Shown here: positions 18,954 to 29,428 of the stretch, in pieces
Position numbering within the stretch: the stretch's first letter is position 1
Layout: each line of letters opens with the position of its first letter
Assembly: GCA_018609125.1 (NCBI GenBank)
Contig: JABAYF010000016.1
Span: 1 to 64,000 of the forward strand
DNA length: 64,000 nucleotides
From: Candidatus Nanopelagicales bacterium
GTDB lineage: Bacteria > Actinomycetota > Actinomycetes > S36-B12
Reading direction: 5' to 3'
The notes under the pieces: model-generated
What the model was told of the DNA's origin: nothing
Database searches by the model: none
The model's input: only the letters and a program-made list of their open reading frames with translations
Made by a program: the position numbers and the translations under genes

Positions 18954-19795
18954 AGTCGACAGGCATGAATCGCGGTAACAAGGATGCCGCGCGCTCCGTG
19001 ATCGTATAACTCGTCCATAACGCGATGCACATCCTTGCGTGGGACCATGGCTCTCACCGCAACCCACTCGCGGTCATGCAAAGGTGAAACGGTGGGCGAC
19101 TCGATACCGGGAGTGATCTGACACGCCCGATCCACCTGATCGGCACGAATGTCATAGTCGACCAGAACGTAACTGCGCGCCACCAGAACGCTATGTAGCC
19201 GGCGAATAAAGGTATCGACGAAGACATCCGGTGCCGCACCACGGCGCCGGACAAGCAATGCGTCGCTGACGAGGACTGGCTCTCCGATGACCTCGAGTCC
19301 GGCTTGACGCAGTGTTGTTCCCGTTGCCACCACATCGGCCACTGCATCGGCCACTCCAAGACGAACGGCGTTCTCTACTGCTCCATCAAGTCTTACGATC
19401 TCGGCGCTGATGTTGTGGGTGGACAGAAAGTGTGCCAGCAGGCCCGGATAGGACGTGGCAATACGGCGCCCCTGCAGTTCGCTAACTTCACCGACACTTC
19501 CGACCGGAACCGCCAGGCGAAACGTGGAACCGGCAAAGCCCAGACCCATGATTTCGTCAGCATCGGCTCCTGAGTCCAACAGCATGTCTCGGCCGGTGAT
19601 CCCAACGTCTAAGGTTCCAGACCCAACGTAGGTGGCAATATCTTTGGGCCGCAGAAAGAAGAACTCTGCGTCGTTATCTGGGTCTTGCACCACGAGATCG
19701 CGCCCAGTTGCACCCTGCAGGTAACCCGCTTCGGCCAGCATGGCCCTCGCCGGTTCAGCTAGTTGACCCTTATTGGGTAGTGCTACACGAAGCAA
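18950..19795 (-). CDS. hisG: ATP phosphoribosyltransferase (long form)
   Basis: First step of histidine synthesis, joining PRPP and ATP. The family start LRVALPNKGQLAEPA, the periplasmic-binding-like core (FFFLRPKDIATYVGSGTLDVGITGRDML) and the C-terminal regulatory domain (GIESPTVSPLHDREWVAVRAMV) mark the long, histidine-inhibited form. I choose the TTG at 19795 (281 residues) because GAAGGA is 7 bases upstream and it matches the family start; a TTG at 19840 would add 15 unsupported residues. It follows hisE as usual in actinobacteria. The other his genes are not in the window. Confidence 0.95.
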   Translation of the reverse strand: MLRVALPNKGQLAEPARAMLAEAGYLQGATGRDLVVQDPDNDAEFFFLRPKDIATYVGSGTLDVGITGRDMLLDSGADADEIMGLGFAGSTFRLAVPVGSVGEVSELQGRRIATSYPGLLAHFLSTHNISAEIVRLDGAVENAVRLGVADAVADVVATGTTLRQAGLEVIGEPVLVSDALLVRRRGAAPDVFVDTFIRRLHSVLVARSYVLVDYDIRADQVDRACQITPGIESPTVSPLHDREWVAVRAMVPRKDVHRVMDELYDHGARGILVTAIHACRL

Positions 19796-19849
19796 TGCGT
19801 CTTCCTTCGGGATGAATGTGGCAGGAATGGCCGTGGACAAAAATTATGG

Positions 19850-20113
19850 TCAGAGCCGATGGTAAACGTCGTCCAGGGACACATCGGAGGCGATCATGAG
19901 CACCTGAACGAAGTAGAGCAACTGAGCGATTTCTTCAGCCGTTCTTTCGCGACCTTCGAATTCTGCCGCCATCCAGGACTCAGCGGCTTCTTCTACGACC
20001 TTTTTGCCGATCGCGTGAACACCCTGCTGAAGGAGTCGCGTCGTTCCAGACTGAACGTCGGCGTAAGCCTTCTTACCTTGCAACTCAACGTAGAGTTCAT
20101 CGAAGGTCTTCAT
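19850..20113 (-). CDS. hisE: Phosphoribosyl-ATP pyrophosphatase
   Basis: Second step of histidine synthesis, a small all-alpha MazG-like enzyme of 87 residues. Visible motifs are [20 protein letters not shown], with the EExxE metal-binding glutamates, and the C-terminal SLDDVYHRL. It follows ribH by 10 bases and precedes hisG, forming the actinobacterial ribH-hisE-hisG order. Confidence 0.95.
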   Translation of the reverse strand: MKTFDELYVELQGKKAYADVQSGTTRLLQQGVHAIGKKVVEEAAESWMAAEFEGRERTAEEIAQLLYFVQVLMIASDVSLDDVYHRL

Positions 20114-20123
20114 GTTTTACAGC

Positions 20124-21856
<1,733 letters not shown>

Positions 21857-21859
21857 GTG

Positions 21860-22486
21860 TTATCCGTTCTCCGAGGGGATCAGCAAGCGCTCAACGTACT
21901 TGGCGAGCACATCGACTTCGACATTGACCGGGTCACCAGGCTGACGAAACCCCAGGGTGGTGAGTTCTAACGTCGTGGGGATGAGCGACACACTCAGCCA
22001 CGATTGCTCCTGCGTGTCTGGAAAAGCGTGACCAACTCCGACCACGGTCAGGGAAACCCCATCGAGGGTGACCGATCCCTTTTCCACGACATATCTGGCC
22101 AGGTCTTCGGGCACGTCAATGGTGACGACCTCCCAGTGCTCGCTCGCTTCACGCGAACGCACATGCCCAACACCGTCCACGTGGCCCTGCACGATATGGC
22201 CGCCAAGTCGCGTATTGAGTGTCACGGGTCGTTCGAGATTGACCCGGGTACCCACCTGCGCTCCACGCAGGGATGAACGATTCAACGTCTCGCGCATGAC
22301 ATCGGCGCAGAAACCATCGTCGTTGAGACTGCTGACAGTGAGGCAAACCCCATTGACCGCGATGGAATCCCCATGGTGGGCATCGCTGGTAACGAGGGGG
22401 CCGGCAATAGTGAAACGAGCTGAGTCGCCGGGTAGCTCTTCAACGCCCACGATGGTGCCTAGTTCTTCGACGATTCCGGTGAACAA
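21860..22486 (-). CDS. ribE: Riboflavin synthase (alpha chain)
   Basis: Final step of riboflavin synthesis, dismutating two lumazines. It has two tandem barrel repeats: the first begins LFTGIVEELG and contains DSIAVNGVCLTV, the second contains GSVTLDGVSLTVVG. I choose the TTG at 22486 because the family begins (M)FTGIVEE and AGGGAG is 7 bases upstream; an in-frame extension of 65 residues to 22681 lies inside ribD and is not real. Length 208. It starts 29 bases after the ribD stop. Confidence 0.95.
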   Translation of the reverse strand: MFTGIVEELGTIVGVEELPGDSARFTIAGPLVTSDAHHGDSIAVNGVCLTVSSLNDDGFCADVMRETLNRSSLRGAQVGTRVNLERPVTLNTRLGGHIVQGHVDGVGHVRSREASEHWEVVTIDVPEDLARYVVEKGSVTLDGVSLTVVGVGHAFPDTQEQSWLSVSLIPTTLELTTLGFRQPGDPVNVEVDVLAKYVERLLIPSENG

Positions 22487-22515
22487 CAGCGATCTCCCTC
22501 GGTGTGGCAGTCGGA

Positions 22516-23577
22516 CTAATCGGTGGCTTCTTTGGGAACTGCGGTGATTTTGACATCGGTATCCAGCTGAACGACCTCTCGGACCTCCCACGCCGAGGCG
22601 GCCGTGATCGTGCTCACGCCAAGGTCCCCAACGGCGCTTGGCCCCGCTCCCAGTGCGATAGGAGCGATAAAAGAGACCCACTGATCAACCATGCCGGCGC
22701 GGATGAACGCTGCTGCAAGCGTAGGCCCACCTTCGATGAGCGCATGTCGAACACCGAGGTTAAAAAGCTCAGCCAGCACCAGGGGCGCATCATGAGTGCG
22801 TAGGTGCACCACGCCACCCTCCCCTTCCGCGGGCGCGGCCAGCCGGCTACTGACCGGTAGGTCGCGGGAGCCGACCACGACACGCAAGGGCTGAACGCCG
22901 TGGCGGGCGCCCTGCGCATCACGAACCGTTAACGATGGGTTGTCCGCGATTGCTGTGCCAGTGCCCACGATGACCGCATCCACTTCGCCGCGCAGCCGGT
23001 GTACATCTGCCCGTGCGCTGGGGCCGGTGATCCAACGGCTGGTTCCATCGGCTGCGGCCACCCGACCATCTAACGTTGCGGCTGTCTTCAAGGTGACAAA
23101 GGGACGACCTCGCTTGGTCGCGATCAACCAGGGGCGCAAGAAACTCTCAATGTCAGCAACCGGCACCTGCGCCCCAGCTTCATCAGCGGCGTGGATGACC
23201 TCGATTCCGGCTGCCCGCAGTCGCTGGGCACCACCGCCGGAGTCACCGCCCGGATCAGCGACGGCGAACACCACCCGCGCGATCCCGGCATCGATGAGCG
23301 CCTGACTGCACGGGCCCGTTCGACCCGTGTGGTCACACGGCTCCAAGGTGACCACGGCCGTGGCCGCTCGAGCCTGTGCACCCGCCGCAGCGAGCGCTGC
23401 AACTTCTGCATGCGGTGTGCCAGCGCCTCGGTGAAATCCCGAGGCAATGGTGCGACCAGAGCTGGACAGGATGACGCACCCGACGCGTGGATTTGGCCCA
23501 CGAGGTACCCCGGCTGCGCGGGCGATTTCATCGGCCGCCATCAACGCGGCAATCTCTGCCTCGGTCAACTCGGACAT
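22516..23577 (-). CDS. ribD: Bifunctional riboflavin deaminase/reductase
   Basis: Second and third steps of riboflavin synthesis. The N-terminal cytidine-deaminase-like domain has the zinc site HAEVAAL and PCDHTGRTGPC; the C-terminal dihydrofolate-reductase-like domain (from about residue 150, FVTLKTAATLDGRVA) reduces the product. Length 353. It lies 14 bases after rpe, which leaves no room for an FMN riboswitch directly in front of the rib genes. Confidence 0.96.
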   Translation of the reverse strand: MSELTEAEIAALMAADEIARAAGVPRGPNPRVGCVILSSSGRTIASGFHRGAGTPHAEVAALAAAGAQARAATAVVTLEPCDHTGRTGPCSQALIDAGIARVVFAVADPGGDSGGGAQRLRAAGIEVIHAADEAGAQVPVADIESFLRPWLIATKRGRPFVTLKTAATLDGRVAAADGTSRWITGPSARADVHRLRGEVDAVIVGTGTAIADNPSLTVRDAQGARHGVQPLRVVVGSRDLPVSSRLAAPAEGEGGVVHLRTHDAPLVLAELFNLGVRHALIEGGPTLAAAFIRAGMVDQWVSFIAPIALGAGPSAVGDLGVSTITAASAWEVREVVQLDTDVKITAVPKEATD

Positions 23578-23591
23578 GGGCGCAGCATTCT

Positions 23592-24272
23592 TCAGGCGGA
23601 AGCGATGGGTTTGGGTGAAGCACTCTCCGCAAGTTGGCGAAGGTGGCTGACCATGGCATCGGGATTGTCCGCGCCGAATACAGCTGATCCCGCCACAAAA
23701 ACATCAGCGCCAGCTTCGGCGCAGGCACCTATCGTTGACTCGCTCACTCCACCGTCGACCTGCAGCCAGATGTCCAAGCCTTGACTCTGTGCGATCTGGC
23801 GAGCTCGTGCCAACTTCGCAAGTACCTGCGGCAGGAAGGGTTGCCCGCCAAAACCGGGCTCGACCGTCATGATCAATAGCATGTCGAAACTACCTAGCAA
23901 ATCGGCGTAGGGCTCAACGGAAGTGCCGGGGTTGAGCGCCAACCCAGCGCGGGCACCCATGGCCTGCAAGTTGCGAGCCGTGCGCAAGGGGGCCTGGGCT
24001 GCCTCAGCGTGAAATGTGACATTGGCGCCACCGGCCTCGGCGTAACTTGGCGCCCATCGGTCGGGATCGGTGATCATCAGGTGGAGGTCCAAGGGCTGGG
24101 CTGCCACCGCCCGAAGCGACTCAACGACGGGCAGTCCGAGGGTCAGATTGGGCACGAAATGGTTATCCATAACATCCACATGTAGCCAGTCGGCTGTGGG
24201 TACGCGCGCTACTTCGTCGGCTAGGTGGGCGAAATCAGCAGACAGGATGCTCGGCGAAATCTGAATACCCAC
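23592..24272 (-). CDS. rpe: Ribulose-phosphate 3-epimerase
   Basis: Pentose phosphate enzyme, TIM barrel of 226 residues. [29 protein letters not shown], the [12 protein letters not shown] loop and [12 protein letters not shown] are the family signatures. The start is a GTG with no Shine-Dalgarno; TAGGCT (24280-24285) lies 7 bases upstream and fits a -10 box for a leaderless transcript. Its position before ribD is conserved in actinobacteria and makes metabolic sense, since ribulose 5-phosphate is the substrate of RibBA. Confidence 0.96.
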   Translation of the reverse strand: MGIQISPSILSADFAHLADEVARVPTADWLHVDVMDNHFVPNLTLGLPVVESLRAVAAQPLDLHLMITDPDRWAPSYAEAGGANVTFHAEAAQAPLRTARNLQAMGARAGLALNPGTSVEPYADLLGSFDMLLIMTVEPGFGGQPFLPQVLAKLARARQIAQSQGLDIWLQVDGGVSESTIGACAEAGADVFVAGSAVFGADNPDAMVSHLRQLAESASPKPIASA

Positions 24273-24279
24273 ACTCGGC

Positions 24280-24285
24280 AGCCTA
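24280..24285 (-). promoter_or_regulatory. Candidate leaderless -10 box of rpe
   Basis: TAGGCT on the minus strand, 7 bases before the rpe GTG, and no ribosome-binding site between. The pattern TANNNT 6-7 bases from a start codon is the known leaderless geometry in actinobacteria. No good -35 at 17 bases; the evidence is modest. Confidence 0.4.
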
Positions 24286-24337
24286 GTCCCCCACGGCAGA
24301 GATCAACGGAGGAGCGGTACGGAGGCGGTAGCGGACC

Positions 24338-25783
24338 TTACGTTCGTCGTAGCAGGGCGAAATACATGCCATCGGTTCCGTGCACATGTGGCCACAGCCG
24401 AACCGCCGGGCCGTCGCCAAGGTCAGGTACCCCGGGAAACAGCGGCCGGGCATCAATGAGTTCCACGTCCGGGCGTGCCCGACACAGGTCGGCAATCACC
24501 TGGTCGGTCTCGACCAGGTGAGGCGAGCATGTGGAATAACCCACCACGCCACCGGGACGCACCATGTCCACCGCTGCTGCGAGGAGTTCACGCTGGAGAG
24601 GACCAAGGGTTGCTAGGTCTGCCGGCGTTCGTCGCCAGCGCGCCTCCGGTCGACGGCGCAGGGCACCCAAACCGGTACACGGAGAATCCAGCAGAACTCG
24701 ATCAGCCGACATGAGCGCTATGGCATCGCGACCATCAGCCACCAAGACCCGATAAGACTGAGGTGAAAAACGAGCGAGGGTCTCACGCACCAATTGGGCG
24801 CGGTGCTCGCGTGGCTCCACCGCGGTGACCACAGCGCCTCGCTGCTGGGCCAACCCGACCAAAATTGCCGCCTTGCCGCCGGGGCCGGCCGCCAGATCGA
24901 CCCAGGCCTCATCGGTTCCGCTGCCCGCCAGGGGGGCGTTGGCCAAGGCCAGCGCGATGAGTTGACTGCCCTCGTCCTGCACCCCCGCGCGCCCCTGTCG
25001 GATGGCGCTCACATCAGCGGGACGGCCCTGGGTCAGTACCCCCGCCAATGGCGACCACCGACCAGGTTCAACGTGGGCGAAATTCATCAGGTCGCGCTGC
25101 TCCAGCAAACCAGGTCGGGCAACAAGAACCGGGCGAGCGGGTTCATTGTCAGCCTGGAGAAGAGCCCTAATACCCGAGTCCGAAGCCGCATCGTCATTAG
25201 GAGGATGAGCCGCCAAAGCTTCCTTGAATGCGGTCACGATCCAGCGTGGATGCGAATAGGCGATAGACAAGTCAGCCGAAGTATCCCCAGGCGCCACAAC
25301 GGATCTCCAGTATTCCAGATCGCCACCGGCAGACACTCGGCGCAATACTGCGTTCACGAGCCCGGCGGGTGGATCCCCGGCCACCTGCCGCGCAAGGGCC
25401 ACGGTTTCGGCCACGGCTGCGTGTGGTGGAGTTTTCAAGGTGAGTAACTGATGAACGCCCAACCGCAACACGTCGCGAAGGCGGGGATCGATTCGATTCA
25501 CTCCGCCATCGACGCATTGGTCGAGCACCGCGTCGTACAGTCCGCGCCAACGCAGGGTTCCATAGGCCAGTTCAGTGGCGAAGGCGGCATCGCGATCGGT
25601 GAGTTTTGCTTCGGTGAGCATGTGTGGCCACACCAGGTTGGCATAGACATCTTCGGCAGCTACTTTGTGCAGTAGGTCATAGGCCGCTCCTCGCGCTCCA
25701 CGATGTCCACGCTGGGGACTGTTCGGCCTTGACTTGGAACTACCGTTGTCACGGCGTGGTTTTTGGCCACCGGAGGGTGTCAC
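24338..25783 (-). CDS. rsmB: 16S rRNA m5C967 methyltransferase (RsmB/Sun)
   Basis: SAM-dependent rRNA cytosine-5 methyltransferase. The N-terminal NusB-like domain (about residues 30-170, ARGAAYDLLHKVAAEDVYANL) is followed by the Rossmann methyltransferase domain: VDLAAGPGGKAAILVGLA (SAM binding), LLDSPCTGLGALRRRPEARW (PC motif) and GYSTCSPH with the catalytic TC. I choose the GTG at 25783 because it overlaps the fmt stop (GTGA). The first 30 residues are basic and low-complexity. Length 481. The def-fmt-rsmB order is common. Confidence 0.94.
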   Translation of the reverse strand: MTPSGGQKPRRDNGSSKSRPNSPQRGHRGARGAAYDLLHKVAAEDVYANLVWPHMLTEAKLTDRDAAFATELAYGTLRWRGLYDAVLDQCVDGGVNRIDPRLRDVLRLGVHQLLTLKTPPHAAVAETVALARQVAGDPPAGLVNAVLRRVSAGGDLEYWRSVVAPGDTSADLSIAYSHPRWIVTAFKEALAAHPPNDDAASDSGIRALLQADNEPARPVLVARPGLLEQRDLMNFAHVEPGRWSPLAGVLTQGRPADVSAIRQGRAGVQDEGSQLIALALANAPLAGSGTDEAWVDLAAGPGGKAAILVGLAQQRGAVVTAVEPREHRAQLVRETLARFSPQSYRVLVADGRDAIALMSADRVLLDSPCTGLGALRRRPEARWRRTPADLATLGPLQRELLAAAVDMVRPGGVVGYSTCSPHLVETDQVIADLCRARPDVELIDARPLFPGVPDLGDGPAVRLWPHVHGTDGMYFALLRRT

Positions 25784-26718
25784 TGCAGAGCCTCTCCGGC
25801 CACGAGCCGAGAGCCCCGGGCCCAGTCCGGTGCGGACATCATTTTTTTTCCGGCCGGTTGCACCATCGACAACTGCACCGGCTGCGTGGCCGTGCCCACC
25901 CACACTGCACGCCGCGTAGAAAGAAGCTCGCCCGGGCCCAACGCCACCGCCTCGGGTGGAGCATCATGCTGATGAAGGATCGGGGCTAAGCCCAAACGAT
26001 GTGAGCGAAACTGTGTCCATGCTCCTGGTGCGGGCGTACACGCCCGGATGTGTCGATCGACTCCGATTGCTGGTTGACCAAAATTGATGCGCGCATCTTC
26101 CGGATCAAGCTTAGGCGCCGTAGAAACGCCATCAAGTGGCTGTGCCACGGCCGCGAGCTGCCCGGTCGCTAAGCCATTGAGCGTTTGCAGCAGCAGTTCA
26201 GCGCCGGATTCAGCAAGGCGCGCCAGCAGGGTTCCGGTTGTGTCGTCGCGATCAATAGTTTCGGTGACGGTTCCCAGCACGGGGCCAGTATCCATACCCT
26301 CGTCAAGGACGAACGTTGTGGCACCGGTGACGTCGTCGCCATGCCAAATCGCATGTTGAACCGGGGCCGCCCCACGCCAGGCTGGCAGTAGCGAAAAGTG
26401 AAGATTTACCCAGCCAAGACGAGGAACCGCTAGTACGGGAGAAGGAATCAGCGCGCCGTATGCCACAACCGGACAGCAGTCTGGACCCAGTGCGCTCAGT
26501 TCGGTAATGAAACTCTCATCGCGTGGGTGTATGGGAGTGAGCACCGGAATGCCAACCTCGTCAGCAACCTCACCCACCGGACTGCGCTGCAATTGGCGGC
26601 CGCGCCCCACCCGAGCGTCAGGTCGTGTCACAACTGCGATCACATCGTGTGCTGAATGCAGCAGCGCCTGCAATGCCGGGACAGCTGTGGCCGGGGTACC
26701 AGCAAACACAACTCTCAT
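25780..26718 (-). CDS. fmt: Methionyl-tRNA formyltransferase
   Basis: Formylates initiator Met-tRNA. The N-terminal domain has the formyl-THF signature HPRDESF, AYGALIP and GWVNLHFSLLPAWRGAAPVQHA, with the catalytic Asn/His/Asp set; the C-terminal OB-like domain ends at residue 312. The C-terminus is coupled to rsmB by a GTGA overlap. It pairs functionally with the upstream def. Confidence 0.96.
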   Translation of the reverse strand: MRVVFAGTPATAVPALQALLHSAHDVIAVVTRPDARVGRGRQLQRSPVGEVADEVGIPVLTPIHPRDESFITELSALGPDCCPVVAYGALIPSPVLAVPRLGWVNLHFSLLPAWRGAAPVQHAIWHGDDVTGATTFVLDEGMDTGPVLGTVTETIDRDDTTGTLLARLAESGAELLLQTLNGLATGQLAAVAQPLDGVSTAPKLDPEDARINFGQPAIGVDRHIRACTPAPGAWTQFRSHRLGLAPILHQHDAPPEAVALGPGELLSTRRAVWVGTATQPVQLSMVQPAGKKMMSAPDWARGSRLVAGEALQ

Positions 26719-26775
26719 GATTGGTGTCTCAGCATTGGTGTCTCACTACAGACAGCTCATCCGTCACGCACATTT

Positions 26776-27321
26776 CTACAACCATTTCGCTGACAAAGTA
26801 TGTGGACTGACCTTCACCGTTGGCGCATGTTCGCCGAACCACTCAGCTGCGCGGATCGCTTTCATCGCCTCTTTACGGGTCTGCGGGTCTAGGCGATCAA
26901 TAAATAGCACGCCGTCGAGGTGGTCTGTCTCATGTTGGACTGCCCGTGCGAGGAGATCGCTGCCCTCCACCGTGACCGGTTCGCCGTGCATATTGAATCC
27001 CTTGGCCACCACGCGCAGTGCGCGCACCGTGTCGAAACTGAGGTCGGGAATACTCAAGCACCCTTCTTCACCAACTTGTTCCTCGTCTGACAGATCCAGC
27101 GTCGGGTTGCATAGATGACCGAGTTCGTCATCAACCCACCACGTGAACACGCGCAAAGACACGCCAATCTGAGGAGCCGCGAGCCCACTGCCGGGCGCAT
27201 CCTGCATGGTGTCGGTGAGATCCTTGACCAGCTTTCGCAACTCCTTATCGAAGTCCACGACAGGCGAGGCCGGCGAGCGCAGCACCGGATCGCCAAAGAG
27301 TCGGATGTCTTGAACACTCAC
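26776..27321 (-). CDS. def: Peptide deformylase
   Basis: Metalloprotease that removes the formyl group from new proteins. All three motifs are present: GSGLAAPQIG, EEGCLSIP (metal Cys) and QHETDHLDGVLF (HExxH). Length 181. The start is a GTG with GAGG about 10 bases upstream. It is the first gene of the minus-strand block leading through fmt and rsmB to the rib and his genes, with a 57-base gap before fmt. The 98-base gap to priA must hold divergent promoters; TACGGT is a possible -10 for def, but I see no strong -35. Confidence 0.96.
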   Translation of the reverse strand: MSVQDIRLFGDPVLRSPASPVVDFDKELRKLVKDLTDTMQDAPGSGLAAPQIGVSLRVFTWWVDDELGHLCNPTLDLSDEEQVGEEGCLSIPDLSFDTVRALRVVAKGFNMHGEPVTVEGSDLLARAVQHETDHLDGVLFIDRLDPQTRKEAMKAIRAAEWFGEHAPTVKVSPHTLSAKWL

Positions 27322-27425
27322 TCAGACTCATCCTCACCGTAGTCAGACACCAGTGGACTCGACCAGTCTATGCCTGCCGCGTTCACGACCATGTCGGCCC
27401 AACATGACAGCATCCAGGGGTGCCC

Positions 27426-29408
27426 GTGCAGTCAGCTCTTTCTCACCCGGTGGCACGGGTCTGCGTTGACGTGCATCTCCCCCACCTTGATCGTCCCTTT
27501 GATTACCTCGTGCCGCCAGAACTATCTAGCCAGGCTCAACCCGGGGTGCGAGTACGCGTGCGCTTCGCTGGACGGCTCGTTCAGGGGTTCGTGCTGAGCC
27601 GCAACCAAGCGTCAACCCATCGACTCCAGCCCATCGAGCGGGTATTTTCTGACCTACCGGTCTTGACGCCACAGATCGCACGACTGTGTCGCGAGGTTGC
27701 TGATCGGTACGCCGGCACGATGGCCGAGGTGGTGAAGGCAGCGGTTCCGCCACGACATGCGCGAGCCGAAAATGCTGCTCGCGCGCGAGACGATCACCCA
27801 GCCAGCGCAGCTTCACCAGTGTGGAGCGCCACCGATGATCCATGGGCGGCCTACACCGGCGGCGATGGGCTGCTCAAACGATTGGCGGCCCCAACCAACA
27901 CTCGCGTCGTCTGGTCACCACGGCCTGACGAAGACCCGGCTGAGCGCATCACTGACATGGTCACCGCAGCGCTCCCCCGAGGCCCCGTGGTCATCGTCGC
28001 GCCCAATGCGCGCGAGGTCAATCGGATCCACTGTGCGCTGAAATCTCGATTCGATGCCCGACGCATCTGTTTACTCACCGCCGATCAAGGCCCGCAGGCC
28101 CGATACTCCGCTTTCGTTCATGCACTGACCGGCCGATGCGACATTGTCGTGGGCACTCGGGCCGCAGCCTTCGCCCCGGTTGATTCACCCGCTGCACTGC
28201 TGTGTTGGGAAGACGTCGACGAATCACTCGTCGATCCGCAACGCCCAGGTTGGCATGCTCGTGAAGTCATGGCTTTGCGGGCAGGAATGAACGATGCAAC
28301 CTCGCTCGTCGTTGGCGGTTTCGCCAGATCTGTGGAGACCCAAGGATGGGTGGAAGCTGGCTGGGCGGTGTCATTGACTCCGACGCGACCTGTCATCCGC
28401 ACCTGGGCGCCCCGAGTGAAGGCAGACCCGACCGAGAGCACCGCCGCTGCGTCCCACGCGCGCATTCGAGATCGAGTTTTTCCCGTGGTTCGCGCTGCCA
28501 TCGCGGCGGGACCGGTACTGGTTCAGGTGCCTCGCCGCGGATACGTACCGAATCTGGTGTGCCAGAACTGCCGTGAACCCGCACGTTGCCCCACCTGTGC
28601 CGGCCCGCTCACGCTAGCCAGCGCACAAGCCCAGCCCCATTGCTCGTGGTGCCGATCCGATCCGGTCACTGTTGCAGCAGGTACGGCAGTTGCAGCAGGT
28701 ACGGCCTATTCCTGTCGCAATTGTGGGTCCCAGCAGTTACGGGCTGCTGCGGTCGGAGTCGACCGTACCGCTGAAGAACTGACCCGGTCATTTCCTGGCG
28801 TCCCCATCGTCAGTAGCAGTGGCGACCACATGGTGCACCAGGTCGACGACACACCAGCAGTGGTTATTGCGACTCCAGGTTCGGAGCCGGATGCTCCGGG
28901 CGGATACACCGCGGTGGTTCTGCTCGATGCAGCTTCCATGGCGAGCCGGCCCGGTCTCCGCAGCAGTGAAGGAACACTGCGCCGCTGGATGTATGCGGCT
29001 AACAAGGCAAGACCGGGATCCAGCGTCATTATCGCGGCGTCACCGACCCTGGGTCTTGTTCAGGCTTTCCTGCGCTGGGATTCCGCCTGGTGGGCAGCCC
29101 GTGATCTAGCCGAACGTAGCGAGCTGCATCTGCCACCGACCGTTCGGTCAGCCACGATCGAGGCGGGCACTGAAACATTGCTGGGCGTTGTCGAGCAACT
29201 GCAGCCAATCGATCACCCGAGTTGGCGGTTCATCGGTCCCATACCGCTGGAGGACCAACGCAGTCGGCTCTTGCTCAGTGCACCCCGAGCGCAAGGACAC
29301 GCATTCGTTTCAGCAATCAAAGAAGTCGCAGCCGAGCACTCAAAGTCGACCAAATTGCAGTCACTCCAGGTACGCGTAGATCCCTATCACTGGGGTGTGG
29401 ACACCTAG
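27426..29408 (+). CDS. priA: PriA-like primosomal protein N', helicase motifs absent
   Basis: Replication restart protein homologue, 660 residues, on the plus strand. The N-terminal DNA-binding domain (ARVCVDVHLPHLDRPFDYLVP) and the cysteine-rich insertion (CQNC, CPTC, CSWC, CRNC) are intact. The Walker A site is lost (no GxGKT where VVWSPRPDEDPAERI stands) and the DEAH box is degenerate (CWEDVDESL), as is known for actinobacterial PriA, so ATPase activity is unlikely. An exact-frame 18-base tandem repeat (28671-28706) adds VAAGTA twice within the zinc region. I prefer the GTG at 27426, 5 bases after AGGGG; the GTG at 27420 would overlap that site. It converges on metK 20 bases away. Confidence 0.9.
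   Translation: MQSALSHPVARVCVDVHLPHLDRPFDYLVPPELSSQAQPGVRVRVRFAGRLVQGFVLSRNQASTHRLQPIERVFSDLPVLTPQIARLCREVADRYAGTMAEVVKAAVPPRHARAENAARARDDHPASAASPVWSATDDPWAAYTGGDGLLKRLAAPTNTRVVWSPRPDEDPAERITDMVTAALPRGPVVIVAPNAREVNRIHCALKSRFDARRICLLTADQGPQARYSAFVHALTGRCDIVVGTRAAAFAPVDSPAALLCWEDVDESLVDPQRPGWHAREVMALRAGMNDATSLVVGGFARSVETQGWVEAGWAVSLTPTRPVIRTWAPRVKADPTESTAAASHARIRDRVFPVVRAAIAAGPVLVQVPRRGYVPNLVCQNCREPARCPTCAGPLTLASAQAQPHCSWCRSDPVTVAAGTAVAAGTAYSCRNCGSQQLRAAAVGVDRTAEELTRSFPGVPIVSSSGDHMVHQVDDTPAVVIATPGSEPDAPGGYTAVVLLDAASMASRPGLRSSEGTLRRWMYAANKARPGSSVIIAASPTLGLVQAFLRWDSAWWAARDLAERSELHLPPTVRSATIEAGTETLLGVVEQLQPIDHPSWRFIGPIPLEDQRSRLLLSAPRAQGHAFVSAIKEVAAEHSKSTKLQSLQVRVDPYHWGVDT
28671..28706 (+). repeat. 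18-bp in-frame tandem duplication in priA
   Basis: The unit GTTGCAGCAGGTACGGCA occurs twice in direct succession (28671-28688 and 28689-28706), 17 of 18 bases identical. It encodes VAAGTA twice in the loop between the third and fourth cysteine pairs of PriA. It keeps the reading frame. Confidence 0.9.
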
Positions 29409-29428
29409 CTATAGACGCTCGCTAACAA

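Noticed and set aside
22487-22681. 65-residue N-terminal extension of riboflavin synthase
   Set aside because: The extension is out-of-frame reading of ribD; family start and ribosome-binding site support 22486.
23191-23784. 197-residue plus-strand frame opposite ribD and rpe
   Set aside because: Antisense of two well-conserved genes with no protein-family features.
24794-25447. 217-residue plus-strand frame opposite rsmB
   Set aside because: Antisense shadow of a clear methyltransferase; composition looks random and it has no neighbours on its strand.
26507-27118. 203-residue plus-strand frame across fmt and def
   Set aside because: Lies opposite two conserved genes and their spacer; Ser/Arg-rich translation typical of antisense reading.
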